Shown one piece after another: positions 1-10,234 of a stretch of DNA of 49,314 nucleotides (position 1 is its first letter; the number at the start of each line of letters is the position of its first letter). The notes beneath the pieces are model-generated. The model ran no database searches, was not told the origin of the DNA, and worked only from the letters and a program-made list of their open reading frames with translations. Both the position numbers and the translations under genes were made by a program. The DNA comes from Acidimicrobiaceae bacterium (GTDB taxonomy: Bacteria; Actinomycetota; Acidimicrobiia; Acidimicrobiales; Ilumatobacteraceae), in contig BGOG01000003.1 in assembly GCA_003569125.1 (NCBI GenBank), positions 1-49,314 on the forward strand, in the 5' to 3' direction.

Positions 1-2
1 GA

Positions 3-128
3 GTTTTGCGCCAAGTACGACCAAATCGCATCGACGCCGACTACAAGAGTGAGCCGCTCGAGCACTTCGAGCCATTGATCAGGCAGTTTTTCGCACCGCG
101 CCAGCGCGAAGGCGAGTTGATCAATTAA
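3..128 (+). CDS. C-terminal fragment of an unrecognised protein
   Basis: An open frame runs from the left edge to a TAA at 126-128 and gives 41 residues, ending in FAPRQREGELIN. The start lies outside the window. I do not recognise the family from this tail. It is charged and has no membrane segment. It converges with the esterase gene on the other strand, whose corrected stop begins one base further on, so the two genes abut tail to tail. That tight fit supports it being a real gene end rather than a chance frame. Confidence 0.45.
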   Translation, partial: VLRQVRPNRIDADYKSEPLEHFEPLIRQFFAPRQREGELIN

Positions 129-1040
129 TTAGATAGCGCATGCTCGGCGAATCGCGTCGGCAACTTGCGCGATCGCCAAATAGGCGTCATCAAGAAATCT
201 GCCGTAATTAAAAATGCGTGAATCTGCCCGTGATAGCGAATACAACTCGTCGGCACACCCAGCGAACTTAATTTCTGCGCATACTGCTCACCCTCGTCAC
301 AAAGCGGGTCGTATTCGGCTGTGATCACCAAAGTCGGTGGCATCTTTGCCAGCACTTCATCAATGGCCAACAGCGGCGACACCAACGGATCGTCGGCGCT
401 ACCTTTTCCGCCGGACAAATAGTGTCCATAAAACCATTGCATCGCGGGCGCAGTCAATAAAAAACCGAGCGCGTTTTTGCGATAACTCTCGGTAATGCAT
501 CGGCCATCGGTCGCCGGGTAAATCAACAACTGCATTTTCAACGGCACACCAGAATGCTGAGCGACAAGTGTCGACAAGTTTCCACCTGCCGAATCGCCAC
601 ACACGACCATTCGACTCGCATCACAACCCAGCGACGCAGCGTTTTCGTGCGCCCAACGTGTCGCAGTAAGGCAATCTTCGAGTGGTGTCGGAAACGGAAA
701 CTCGGGCGCCATTCGGTAGTCAACACTCAAGACCGCGTGTCCTGATTGCACAGCAATTCGGCGACAAACATCGTCGTGCCCGTCTAACGTGCCGAACACC
801 CATCCACCACCGTGTATAAAAACACACAGCCCTAAATTTTTTTCAGCAGATGGCAGATACAAACGCGCCGGCACACCGCCGGCATCAATATCGCGCGACG
901 AAAAAATTTCAAACTCACTCGGAACGTAATACTTCAAACCCATTTCGCGCGCTTCGACTGGTGTCATTTGCTCAAGCGGCGGTTCAGCCACGAGACGCGA
1001 GTAATTCAAGAAAAGTTTTGGTCTGATGATGCAATGTCAT
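129..1040 (-). CDS. Alpha/beta hydrolase, HSL-family (family IV) esterase/lipase, with two frameshifts
   Basis: A carboxylic-ester hydrolase of the hormone-sensitive-lipase family, probably cytoplasmic because no signal peptide is seen. The uncorrected frame shows the oxyanion motif HGGG (residues 66-69), the nucleophile elbow GDSAG (Ser140), the acid in YDPLCDEG (Asp234) and His264 in GQIHAF. After that His the frame reads nonsense to a stop at 125. One more T in the A5 run at 210-214 restores a family-like end (HAFFNYGRFLDDAY) stopping at 129-131. At the 5' end, dropping one C at 988-989 joins an ATG at 1038-1040 and the typical start MTLHHQTKTFLELLAS. Both changes together give 303 residues, a usual family length. 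Without the second change the start would be TTG at 1009. It lies 16 bp after the asparaginase, probably co-transcribed. The physiological substrate is unknown. Confidence 0.8.
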
Positions 1041-1056
1041 GATGACAAAAGATTAT

Positions 1057-2008
1057 CTAACACCCGCACTTCGCCACAACTTGACCATGCCCAAAAATCG
1101 GTGATGCGAACGCCTGCGGGTTGACGCCGGAAATATCAATGCCGAGCGCAGTTAGCGCCGCACGCATCAACGGCGGTCGCGCGCGATTCGCACCATCGGC
1201 AATCTTCAACGCGATCGCTCGACCGTCGGGCAATGCCGCGGCATAGACACCCTCAGCCCCGTCTTTGGCTACGAGACCTTTAATGCCCGACATCAACAGC
1301 GTCACATCGCGCGTCGGCCCACCCACCATTTGTGGATGCTCACGCATTGCGTTGGCAACAGTGTGCGCAGGCGAACCAGTGTTTGCCATCGCGACCGAGC
1401 GAAACCCGCGTGCCAAACCCACCAGTGTCATTGCGTGCGCGGGTGCACCGCAAACCGTCTGTCACGATGTGCGCGACATTCTCGCCGATTAGTTCGGGCA
1501 TCATCTCTGTGATGCAACGCTGCAACTCATGATCTTGATTCAAATAGCTTTCGTCGTGTGCCCAACTGCAAGCGACGCACGTAGCCAACATTCCAGAATG
1601 CTTGCCAGAACAATTCATCTGCAGCGACGTCGCAACGCCGCCGCCCCGCACGACTTCGCGCGCCGCATGATCATCAAGTGGCAAATCTTTGGTGTTGCGC
1701 AACGCACTCTCATCTAGCCCAGCGCCCGACAATATTTCGCGTGCCGCCTGCAAGTGCTCAGGTCGACCATCGTGACTTGCACAAACAAGTGCGAGAAGTT
1801 TCGACGGCAGTTTTAGACCTGCAGAGACCATCGCAGTTGCCAGAAACGGCTTGGTCGACGATCGCGGAAAAATAATCGCCGTCGGCGTGCCAGCGCTGAA
1901 GGCAATCGAACCGTCACGCTCAAGACACACGACTGCGCCGTGATGCACAGATTCTTGAACGCCGTTTCGCAGTGTGTATGCAACTGGAGTCGAGTCAGTT
2001 GCCAGCAT
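1057..2008 (-). CDS. L-asparaginase, AnsA/PF06089 type, with one frameshift
   Basis: Resembles the bacterial asparaginase II family (PF06089), which hydrolyses asparagine to aspartate and ammonia and is distinct from the E. coli AnsA/AnsB fold. Family-like blocks are SSTKPFLA, CASHDGRPEHL, MNCSGKHSGMLA and a C-terminal half with MTLVGLARGF and MSGIKGLVAKDGAEGVY. The gene is split. Removing one A from the run at 1452-1454 joins the halves as VTDGCGAPAHAMTLVGL and gives 316 residues, a normal family length. The start is the ATG at 2006-2008. It sits 8 bp after the DedA gene and 16 bp before the esterase, so the three are probably one transcript. No signal peptide is seen, so it should be cytoplasmic. 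Confidence 0.85.
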
Positions 2009-2016
2009 GCGATTTT

Positions 2017-2679
2017 CTAACTTGATTTGCTCGTATTACGTCGCTTGATGCGTGAAACCACAAACTTTGCCAGCACAACGATGATTGCCGCAACCACAAC
2101 CCACTGAAAGATGCCGACATAGTCGCCGACGCGATCCCATTGATCTTTTAGTACTGCGCCAGCGCCGATCAATGCAACGTTCCACGCGGCGCTACCGAGC
2201 GCTGTCAGCGCGATAAAACTGTCAGTTTCATCCGGCGAAAGCCTGCAGGTATCGAAACAATCGAACGGATCAACGGCACGCAACGACCAACAAGCACCGC
2301 AACCACCGACCGACGATCAAACCAAGCCTCAGCCCGCACCAAATCTGAACTCTTCACACCAAACCACTTGCCGAACTTCTCGACAAATGCTCGCAGTCGA
2401 TCTGGGCCAATCGCCGCTGAAACAAAATACAAAATCAACGCGCCAACTACTGAGCCGACAGTGGCGGCGATCATCATGCCGATCACAGATGTGTCGCTCT
2501 GAACCGCGCCTGCCGCAATATCGACAGCACCTTGCTGGGCGACGAAACCCGCAAACGGCAGAACGATCTCGGATGGGATCGGCGGAAAAAACATTTTCAA
2601 GCACGACCAGCAACGCGACACCTAAATAGCCGAACTGATTGATTACATCTTGAACCCAAGTCGCGAGGTCACCCAACAC
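2017..2679 (-). CDS. DedA family (SNARE-associated) integral membrane protein, with two frameshifts
   Basis: A DedA/VTT-domain inner-membrane protein. The family is linked to flipping of phospholipid or undecaprenyl-phosphate carriers and to membrane homeostasis; the role here is unknown. Visible family blocks are LENVFPPIPSEIVLPFAGF, GRCVPLIRSIVSIPAGFRRM and ALTALGSAAWN, plus a C-terminal hydrophobic helix and a basic tail. Two length errors split it: an extra A in the A6 run at 2586-2591 and a missing A in the A4 run at 2215-2218. Correcting both gives about 220 residues, typical of DedA. The start is GTG at 2679. It follows sdhB by 30 bp on the same strand. Confidence 0.82.
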
Positions 2680-2709
2680 AATTATCCCCCATATCGTGAA
2701 TGGCTCGAC

Positions 2710-3483
2710 TCAGCCGCGGCTAAGTTGCTTGCGATTCTTTGATTTTGATTTTCTGAAATCTGAGTTCATCAGCGCAATCACATCGAGCGAGATCTCTTTG
2801 GGGCACGCAGCAGAACATTCGCCGTGATTCGTGCACGAACCGAATTGCTCATCCATTGCATTTACCATTGCTTCAGCGCGCTTGAATCGTTCGGCTTGAC
2901 CCTGTGGCAGAACATTCAAGTGAGCGATTTTGGCGCCAGTAAACAAATTGGCGGCACCATTCGGGCACGCGGCAACACAAGCACCGCAACCAATGCACGC
3001 GGCAGAATCCATCGCTGCATCAGAAACTGGTTTGGGCACTGGAATCAAATTCGCATCGGGCGCACCACCGGTCAGCGCAGTGATAAAACCACCCGACTCG
3101 ACGATGCGATCAAACGACGATCGGTCAACCATTAAATCTTTGATAATCGGAAACGCCGCGGCGCGCCACGGTTCGATGACGATTTCATCACCGCTTGAAA
3201 ATGTTCGCATATGCAACTGACACGTGGTTGTGGCTCGTTGCGGGCCATGTGCTCGCCCGTTGATCATCAGCGAGCAAGTGCCACAGATTCCTTCGCGACA
3301 ATCGTGGTCAAACACAATCGCGTCTTTATTTTCGCCAATCAGTCGTTCGTTGAGTTGGTCGAGCATCTCGAGAAACGACGCTTCATCGCTGACGCTTTCA
3401 ACGATGTGCGTTTCGAACTTGCCGACGACATCAGGACCATCTTGACGCCAAACTTTAAGTTTCAAGTTTGTTAGGTGCTTCAC
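2710..3483 (-). CDS. sdhB: Succinate dehydrogenase iron-sulfur subunit
   Basis: The electron-transfer subunit of complex II, passing electrons from the flavoprotein to the membrane anchor. It has 257 residues. The N-terminal [2Fe-2S] ferredoxin domain carries Cys62, Cys67, Cys70 and Cys88, with the block ING RAHGPQ typical of the b558-linked class. The C-terminal domain holds [12 protein letters not shown] (Cys163, 166, 169, 173) and the later Cys217, Cys223 and Cys227, which together fit [4Fe-4S] and [3Fe-4S] centres. Its ATG overlaps the sdhA stop by 4 bp, so translation is probably coupled. The order sdhC-sdhA-sdhB on the minus strand is a normal operon. No frameshift. Confidence 0.95.
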   Translation of the reverse strand: MKHLTNLKLKVWRQDGPDVVGKFETHIVESVSDEASFLEMLDQLNERLIGENKDAIVFDHDCREGICGTCSLMINGRAHGPQRATTTCQLHMRTFSSGDEIVIEPWRAAAFPIIKDLMVDRSSFDRIVESGGFITALTGGAPDANLIPVPKPVSDAAMDSAACIGCGACVAACPNGAANLFTGAKIAHLNVLPQGQAERFKRAEAMVNAMDEQFGSCTNHGECSAACPKEISLDVIALMNSDFRKSKSKNRKQLSRG

Positions 3484-5401
3484 TTATAACTCCGTGTTGC
3501 GAGATGCGCCGTTTCGAATTCAAGTTTTTCTTTGTTCAGTTCGGCAGCCATCGGGTCGCCCGTCCAGTTATAGGCAGAAACATGACAGAAGTTTTTGTCG
3601 TCACGCAATGCTTCGCCGTCTCCAGTTTGATACTCGCTACGAAAGTGGGCGCCACAACTTTCTTCGCGGTCAAGCGCATCGCGACACATCAACATTCCAA
3701 GTTGAAAGAAGTCGTCGACTCGTCCGGCTTTTTCGAGTGTTTGGTTCACGCTCTCACCAGTGCCCGTGACGCGCAAATCTTTTTTGAATTCGCTATAAAG
3801 CGCCGGCAGTTCTGACAATGCCTTTTCGAGACCTTGTTGCGTGCGCTCCATTCCGCAATAGTCCCAAATGATCTTGCCCAGTTCGCGATGAAACCAGTCG
3901 GGCGAACGCGTGCCACTTACATTGAGATAGGCGTTGAAACGTTCGCGCGCTTCTGTTTCGGCTTGAACGAAAGCCGGATGATCCGTCGTCGGAATATTTT
4001 TATTTAACATTGGCGCGAGTTCGTTGCCGATCGTATATGGCAACACGAAATATCCGTCGGCCAAACCTTGCATCAAGGCACTTGCGCCGAGACGGTTTGC
4101 GCCGTGATCAGAAAAATTCGCCTCACCCGCCGCATACAAACCGGGAATCGTCGTTGCAAGTTCGTAGTCGACCCACAACCCACCCATCGTGTAGTGGGTA
4201 GCCGGATAAATTCGCATCGGGGTCGAATACGGGTCTTCTCCCGCGATGCGCTCGTACATCTGAAACAAGTTGCCATAACGCTCTTGCACAACATCGCGAC
4301 CGAGCCGATCAATCGCGGCCGAGAAGTCGAGGTTGACACCGTTCTTCAACGGACCAACACCGTGTCCTTTGTCGACGAGACGCTTTGCCGCACGTGACGA
4401 AATATCGCGTGGCGCCAAGTTGCCATAACTCGGGTAGAGCCGTTCTAAGTAGTAGTCGCGCTCGCCCTCTGGAATCTGATCGGCAGGTCGCGTATCATCA
4501 GCATTTTTCGGCACCCAAATTCGTCCGTCATTGCGCAACGACTCGCTCATCAATGTCAACTTCGATTGCGACTCGTCACTTTGCGGAATGCAAGTCGGGT
4601 GAATCTGCGTGTAACACGGGTTGGCAAACATCGCGCCACGGCGATGCGCACGCCAGGCTGCGGTGACATTGCAGTTCATCGCATTTGTCGACAGATAGAA
4701 AACATTGCCGTAACCACCAGTGGCCATGACCACTGCGTGCGCGGCATGCGAAGTGATTTCGCCTGTCAACAGATCGCGAACGACGATTCCTGAACAGCGT
4801 CCGTCGACGACGACAACATCAACCAATTCAGTTCTATTAAATAGCCGCACTCCACCCAAGCCGATTTGGCGCGAGAGTTGCTGGTAAGCGCCAAGCAACA
4901 ACTGCTGGCCGGTTTGTCCACGCGCATAAAAAGTTCGACTTACTTGTGCCCCACCGAAACTGCGGTTGTCGAGCATGCCGCCGTATTCGCGCGCAAATGG
5001 CACACCTTGTGCGACCATCTGGTCGATGATGTCAACAGAAACTTGTGCCAAGCGATGCACGTTGCCCTCGCGACTGCGAAAGTCTCCGCCCTTGATCGTG
5101 TCGATGAACAAACGGTTGATGCTGTCGCCATCGCCCTGATAATTTTTCGCGGCGTTGATTCCGCCTTGGCGGCGATCGAGTGCGCGCGACGCGCAGAGTC
5201 ATGAAACGTAAACGCATCAACCTGATATCCGAGTTCGGCCAAAGTCGCGGCAGCCGAAGCGCCAGCCAGACCGGTGCCGACGACAATTACCTTGAACTTG
5301 CGTTTGTTGTTCGGGTTGACGAGTTTGGCGCCGGCTTTATAGTTGTCCCACTTTTCGTGCAAAGCACCAGCAGGAATCTTGGCATTCAAGGTTGCGCTCA
5401 T
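3480..5401 (-). CDS. sdhA: Succinate dehydrogenase flavoprotein subunit, with one frameshift
   Basis: Catalytic subunit that oxidises succinate to fumarate with covalently bound FAD. The N-terminus has the dinucleotide motif GTGLAG (42-47), and RRAHSIAA carries His74, the likely flavin-linking residue. Further on are HPTCIP, the substrate-domain block [12 protein letters not shown] and the second FAD-site block [19 protein letters not shown]. The frame breaks after HSIAA: one G missing at 5168-5169 (GG for GGG) explains it, and the corrected text reads [18 protein letters not shown] as in the family. The corrected protein has 640 residues. The start is ATG at 5401, 12 bp after sdhC. Homologues in this class occur in actinobacteria, Bacteroidetes and epsilonproteobacteria as well as b558-type enzymes. 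Confidence 0.94.
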
Positions 5402-5413
5402 AAATTAGTGCCT

Positions 5414-6196
5414 TTACATTTTCACGATGCCCGCGAGCACCGCAATCGGAAACGAAACATTACCAACAACGACTATCGCAGCGAACGCCGTTGCGAACGA
5501 CCAACGCCAAGAATTAAATCTCGGATTGTTCCAGCCGAGAGATTGAAAAATACTCCATGCGCCGTGACGCAGATGCATGCCGAGCAACAAGTTCGCCAAA
5601 ATATAGAACGCGGCGACTGGCCAGCGATCGAGACTTCGCACGACATTCGCGTAAACCTCGCCCTTGACAAAAGTATTCTCAGTGCCAACAGTGTTGACGA
5701 CACCAAAAGTTAGATCCAACAAATGCCAAATCAAAAAACTCAGCACGATCATGCCGCTGTAACGCATCGTGCGACTCGCAAAGTTTGCAACTTCATAGTC
5801 ACGCGCTGATTGATATTTGACAGGTCGCGCCTGATGATTCAAAACCGTCAGCGACCACGCAGCATGCAGGTGAAGCGCGAGCATCGCCAACAGACCGCCG
5901 CGCAAGATCCATAACACTGCACCTTTTGGTGCGAGCGGATAGAGCAGACTTCTCAAAAATTCGGCGTAGTGATCGAGTTCAACGGCACCGAGATACATCT
6001 TCAAGTTGCCAATCATGTGAAACAAAACGAAACCCATCAACGCGATACCAGAAATCGCCATGGCATATTTTTTGCCGACAGCGGTCGAGTAGAGGTCGGC
6101 GGCAAAAGATCGTTTTTTGCGCACCGCTAACGCCGTGCCAGTTACTGGGGCCCGAGATTTGCCCGCCTTTGCCAATGCCTGCTGTGTTTTCACCAT
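5414..6196 (-). CDS. sdhC: Succinate dehydrogenase cytochrome b558-type membrane anchor
   Basis: Single-polypeptide membrane anchor of complex II, of the cytochrome b558 family (one larger protein instead of SdhC plus SdhD). It has 260 residues with about five hydrophobic helices and a basic N-terminal tail. Candidate haem-ligand histidines lie in FVLFHMIGN, ALHLHAAW, LIWHLLD and GMHLRHGAW. It is expected to bind haem and reduce quinone. It is first in the sdhC-sdhA-sdhB operon, and transcription must start in the 254-bp divergent region shared with the H+-PPase gene. The start is the ATG at 6194-6196. Confidence 0.92.
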   Translation of the reverse strand: MVKTQQALAKAGKSRAPVTGTALAVRKKRSFAADLYSTAVGKKYAMAISGIALMGFVLFHMIGNLKMYLGAVELDHYAEFLRSLLYPLAPKGAVLWILRGGLLAMLALHLHAAWSLTVLNHQARPVKYQSARDYEVANFASRTMRYSGMIVLSFLIWHLLDLTFGVVNTVGTENTFVKGEVYANVVRSLDRWPVAAFYILANLLLGMHLRHGAWSIFQSLGWNNPRFNSWRWSFATAFAAIVVVGNVSFPIAVLAGIVKM

Positions 6197-6356
6197 AGTT
6201 GTCTCAGATCACGCTAGTTGTCGGTTCGTTGCTGGGCGACATTCTTGGCGTCACAGACAGCGTGAACCGTGTCTCACCGCGCCAAAACTACGGTTTCTGA
6301 GCACGAGAAAGGGCACGAAAAAGCGCACCGCACAGCAGCCATTTAATTCGCGCTTA

Positions 6357-6387
6357 TTGGCATTAGTAGCCCCAAATTCTTTATACT
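6357..6387 (+). promoter_or_regulatory. Candidate promoter of the H+-PPase gene
   Basis: A TTGGCA hexamer at 6357-6362 and a TATACT hexamer at 6382-6387 resemble sigma-70-type -35 and -10 boxes, though the 19-bp spacer is longer than ideal. They lie about 64 bp before the hppA start. The rest of the 6197-6450 divergent region holds no gene I can support; it must also contain the sdhC promoter, which I could not place. Confidence 0.4.
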
Positions 6388-6450
6388 TTCCGAGACACAT
6401 AAACGGGGTGCCATCGTGGCGAACCCAATCAGAAAACGGAGAAAATACAC

Positions 6451-8777
6451 GTGAGCGCACTTTTTGCAACCGAAGGCGGATGGCAACAATTCACACTCAA
6501 GGGTGGCGAGTGGCTAATCCTTGGACTCTCGGGGGCTTCTGCAGTTTTAGCGCTGTTGGTCGGCTGGTATTTGATGATCAAAGTTCTTCAAGAGGATGAG
6601 GGCACCGACAAAATGAAAGAAATCGCGGTGGCGATTCAAGTTGGCGCGTGGGCATATTTAAAACGCCAGTTCCGCACGATCGGCATGATTCTCGTACCAG
6701 TTGGTGCAGTTGTGTTTTTAACTTCAGTCGCCATCGACAAACCAGGCGGCGAGTCGGCTTTGACTTTTGTGCAGTCGGGTCTGTATCGCACGATCGCTTT
6801 CGTTCTGGGTTGCGTTGCCTCGGGATTAACCGGCTACATCGGCATGACACTCGCAACACGCGGCAATGTTCGCACCGCAGCGGCAGCCAAGCGTGGTTCG
6901 ATGAAGCAAGCCCTGCAAGTTGCGTTTCGCACTGGTGGAGTGGCGGCATGTTCACAGTCGGTCTCGGTTTGCTCGGCGCAACAATTATCATCGCCCTGTT
7001 TCAAAACACATCGTCAGCAATGTTGATCGGTTTCGGTTTTGGCGGTTCACTGCTCGCATTGTTCTTGCGTGTCGGTGGCGGAATCTTCACCAAGGCGGCT
7101 GATGTCGGCGCCGACTTGGTTGGCAAAGTTGAAGCAGGAATCCCAGAAGATGACCCACGCAACCCGGCAACAATCGCCGACAACGTTGGCGACAACGTTG
7201 GTGACTGCGCAGGTATGGCTGCTGACTTGTTCGAGAGTTACGAAGTAACTCTCGTTGCCTCGATCATTCTTGGTGTGGCAGCGTTCAACTCAATCGGTTT
7301 GAACCCGGCACTCGGTTTGGTTTTCCCGCTTGCGGCTCGCGCAATCGGCGTGATCGCATCAATCGCCGGAGTGTTCTCGGTTCGCGCCAAAGACGGCGAA
7401 ATGAACGCCCTTAAGCCGATCAACCGCGGCTTTCTCACTGCTGGCATCATCACCGTCATCGGCACGTACTTGTTGGCAACCTATTACGTCGGCAACGACA
7501 AACTTGAAAAGACTGGTTTTGCCAACACGGGCTGGCGCGTATTCGGCGCCGTTCTTGTCGGTTTGATTCTCGCTCAAGTTTTGAGTCGTCTCACAGAATA
7601 TTTCACCGGCACCGAATATGGACCAGTCAAAGAAATCGCCGAAAGCACCGAGACTGGCCCAGCAACTGTTGTTCTTGCGGGTACTGCATCGGGTCTTGAA
7701 TCATCGGTGTACGCAATTTTGTGCATCGCAGTCGCACTCGGCACAACAATCTGGATGGGTGGCGGAAACATTCAGTTCTCGTTGTATCTCGTTGCATTGT
7801 GCGGCATGGGCATGCTCGCCACAACCGGCGTCATCGTCTCTGAAGATACCTTTGGCCCGGTTTCAGATAACGCTGCAGGAATCGCCGAAATGGCTGGCGA
7901 ACTGCATGGCGAGACTGGCAAAATTCTTGTCAGCCTCGACGCTGTCGGCAACACAACGAAAGCCGTAACAAAAGGCTTTGCAATCGGCTCGGCTGTTATT
8001 GCTGCAGTTGCGTTGTTCGCCTCATACATCGAAACAATCGCCAGCGAACTTGGCCTCAAAGATGCCAACGGAGTTGCACTTGAAGGTAAAGCTATATTTA
8101 CTGCGGTTGAAACACAAATCAACGTTTCAGATGTGAAGACATTTATCGGCTTGTTGATCGGTGGATCAATCGCGTTTATGTTCTCGGCACTCGCGATTCG
8201 CGCCGTAGGACGAACTGCTGGCGTTGTTGTGCAAGAAGTTCGCAGTCAGTTCAAAGACGGCAAAATTATGGCCGGCACAAAACAACCTGACTACGGCCCA
8301 GTCATCGACATCTGCACTGCGGCATCGTTGCGCGAACTAACCACACCAGCATTGCTCGCAGTGTTGACACCAGTGATCGTTGGCTTTGGTATCGGTTATG
8401 CGGCACTCGGCGCGTTCTTGGCTGGTGTGATCTTGACCGGTCAGTTGATGGCTAACTATCTCAGCAATGCAGGCGGAGCATGGGATAACGCCAAGAAATA
8501 CATCGAAGATGGACACCACGGTGGCAAAGGCTCGGTCGCGCACAAAGCAGCCGTAATTGGCGACACAGTTGGCGACCCATTCAAAGACACTGCCGGCCCC
8601 GCGCTGAATCCGCTGATCAAAGTAATGAACTTGGTCGCGTTGTTGACATTGCCAGCAATTATCAAATATCAAGACAACGATTCAATGCGCCTGGGCATCG
8701 CCGGTGTTTCACTCGTAATTTTGATTATTGCAATCATGTTCTCACGACGCAAGTCAGTCAGCATGGTTGCTGCGTAG
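6451..8777 (+). CDS. hppA: Membrane H+-translocating pyrophosphatase, K+-independent type, with one frameshift
   Basis: An integral membrane pump that hydrolyses pyrophosphate and exports protons. Diagnostic blocks are [19 protein letters not shown] (PPi/Mg site), [18 protein letters not shown], and [19 protein letters not shown] near the C-terminus, set among many hydrophobic helices. [13 protein letters not shown] has Lys where K+-dependent enzymes have Ala, the accepted marker of K+-independent H+ pumps. The frame breaks at 6945-6946, where GG should be GGG; correction gives [18 protein letters not shown] and 775 residues, a normal length. The GTG start at 6451 is preceded by a GGAGA Shine-Dalgarno about 8 bp away. 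The SCP2 gene follows after 28 bp. Confidence 0.95.
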
Positions 8778-8805
8778 TCAGCAGCAACTAATTGACAGCC
8801 AAGTA

Positions 8806-9204
8806 ATGTCAGCCCGCGTTGATTACCTCAGCAATGAGTGGATCAACGCGGTTGCTGAAGGCATCAAACTAAATAACGAAATCGCTGCTGTTGCGCGCGA
8901 CAACACGGTTTCGGTGACGCAAATTATTACGGGTACGCCGCACGGTGATGTTACTTATCATCTTGAATCGCGCGACGGCAAAATAACTTTCGCCAGCGGG
9001 CCGGCAACAGTTTCAGATATCGCGTTCACTCAAGATTGGCAAACAGCAGTTGGCGTCGCCACTGGCAAGATCAACGCACAAGAAGCGTTCATCAGTGGCA
9101 AGATTCGCTTCAAAGGCGACCACGAACGAGTAATTGCAACTCAACCGTTATTTCTCGCGCTCGACGCCGTCTTTTCGGCAGTTAACGCCAACACGAACTT
9201 CTAA
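8806..9204 (+). CDS. SCP2 sterol-carrier-like domain protein
   Basis: A 132-residue single-domain protein resembling the SCP2 fold, a hydrophobic-pocket lipid or acyl-CoA binding domain common in actinobacteria. Visible features are the alternating beta pattern VTYHLESRDGKITFASGPA, the block DWQTAVGVATGKINAQEAFISGKIRFKGD and a C-terminal amphipathic helix. No signal peptide or membrane helix is seen. I chose the ATG at 8806, since an earlier in-frame start would overlap the hppA 3' end. It may be co-transcribed with hppA. The ligand is unknown. It converges on mdh with a 20-bp gap and no clear terminator. Confidence 0.8.
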   Translation: MSARVDYLSNEWINAVAEGIKLNNEIAAVARDNTVSVTQIITGTPHGDVTYHLESRDGKITFASGPATVSDIAFTQDWQTAVGVATGKINAQEAFISGKIRFKGDHERVIATQPLFLALDAVFSAVNANTNF

Positions 9205-9224
9205 TCTCTACCCTGAAAAGATTT

Positions 9225-10220
9225 TTAAATTAGCCCGAGGCTGCGCACGGCGTCCCGCTCGTCGATCAGTTCGGCGACCGAGGCGTCGATCATTTTGCGA
9301 CTGAAGTCGTTGATCGGCAAGCCCTGCACGATGCTGTATTCGCCGTTCGCACACGTACACGGAAACGACGAAATCAGGCCTGCTGGCACGCCGTAACTGC
9401 CGTCTGACGGCACGCTCATGCTGACCCAGTCGCCTGCCGGCGTGCCTTGCACCCAGTTGCGAACATGATCCATCGCCGCAGTGCCAGCAGAAGCCGCCGA
9501 CGACAAACCGCGAGCCTTGATAATCGCTGCACCGCGCTTGGCAACAGTCGGAATAAAAGTCTCGCGCAACCACGCATCGTCATTGACCAGCGTCGCGGCG
9601 TTTTTGCCGTCAACTTCACAGTTATATAGATCTGGATATTGCGATGCCGAATGGTTGCCCCAAATCGTCATTTTTTTGATCGCCGTCACTGGCTTGCCGA
9701 GTCGTTGAGCGAGTTGAGCGATCGCGCGGTTGTGATCTAATCGGGTCATCGCCGTGAATTGTTTTGGGTCGATACCCGAAGCGTTGCTCATCGCAATCAG
9801 CGCGTTCGTATTCGCCGGGTTACCGACGACCAAAACTTTTACATTCTTCTTGGCATTTTTGGCGATCGCGACGCCTTGCGGTTTGAAGATGCCACCATTT
9901 GCGGTCAAGAGATCTGCGCGCTCCATGCCATCTTTGCGCGGCATCGCGCCAATTAAAAGAGCAATATCAGTGTCGCCGAAAGCAACATTGGCATCATCGG
10001 TGGTGATTACATCTACGAGTGGTGCGTACGCACAGTCGTCGAGTTCCATTTTTACACCGTTGAGGGCACCGAGCGCCGGCGTCACTTCGAGTAGTTGCAA
10101 AATAACTGGCGTATCTGGCCCGAGCATCTGCCCAGAGGCGATGCGAAATAAAATTCCGTATCCGATTTGACCCGCGGCGCCTGTAACTGTGATTCGAACT
10201 GGTGTAGTCATAGCGCTCAA
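9225..10220 (-). CDS. mdh: Malate dehydrogenase (NAD-dependent, LDH-like)
   Basis: Interconverts malate and oxaloacetate in the TCA cycle. It has 331 residues. The N-terminal Rossmann motif GAAGQIG (14-20) is followed by the substrate-loop arginines in [15 protein letters not shown] (Arg95, Arg101), [10 protein letters not shown], the catalytic pair in TRLDHNRA (Asp162, Arg165) and [12 protein letters not shown] with His190 as catalytic base. The long substrate loop and WGNHS block match the cytosolic-type MDH subfamily found in actinobacteria. An alternative start three codons in (MTTPVR) cannot be excluded. The gene is intact and lies 14 bp after the acyltransferase on the same strand. Confidence 0.95.
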   Translation of the reverse strand: MSAMTTPVRITVTGAAGQIGYGILFRIASGQMLGPDTPVILQLLEVTPALGALNGVKMELDDCAYAPLVDVITTDDANVAFGDTDIALLIGAMPRKDGMERADLLTANGGIFKPQGVAIAKNAKKNVKVLVVGNPANTNALIAMSNASGIDPKQFTAMTRLDHNRAIAQLAQRLGKPVTAIKKMTIWGNHSASQYPDLYNCEVDGKNAATLVNDDAWLRETFIPTVAKRGAAIIKARGLSSAASAGTAAMDHVRNWVQGTPAGDWVSMSVPSDGSYGVPAGLISSFPCTCANGEYSIVQGLPINDFSRKMIDASVAELIDERDAVRSLGLI

Positions 10221-10234
10221 GCCTACGGTAAAAG

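Noticed and set aside
5180-5713. Plus-strand open frame of 177 codons across the sdhA-sdhC junction
   Set aside because: Basic, low-complexity shadow of the two real genes on the other strand, with no family resemblance.
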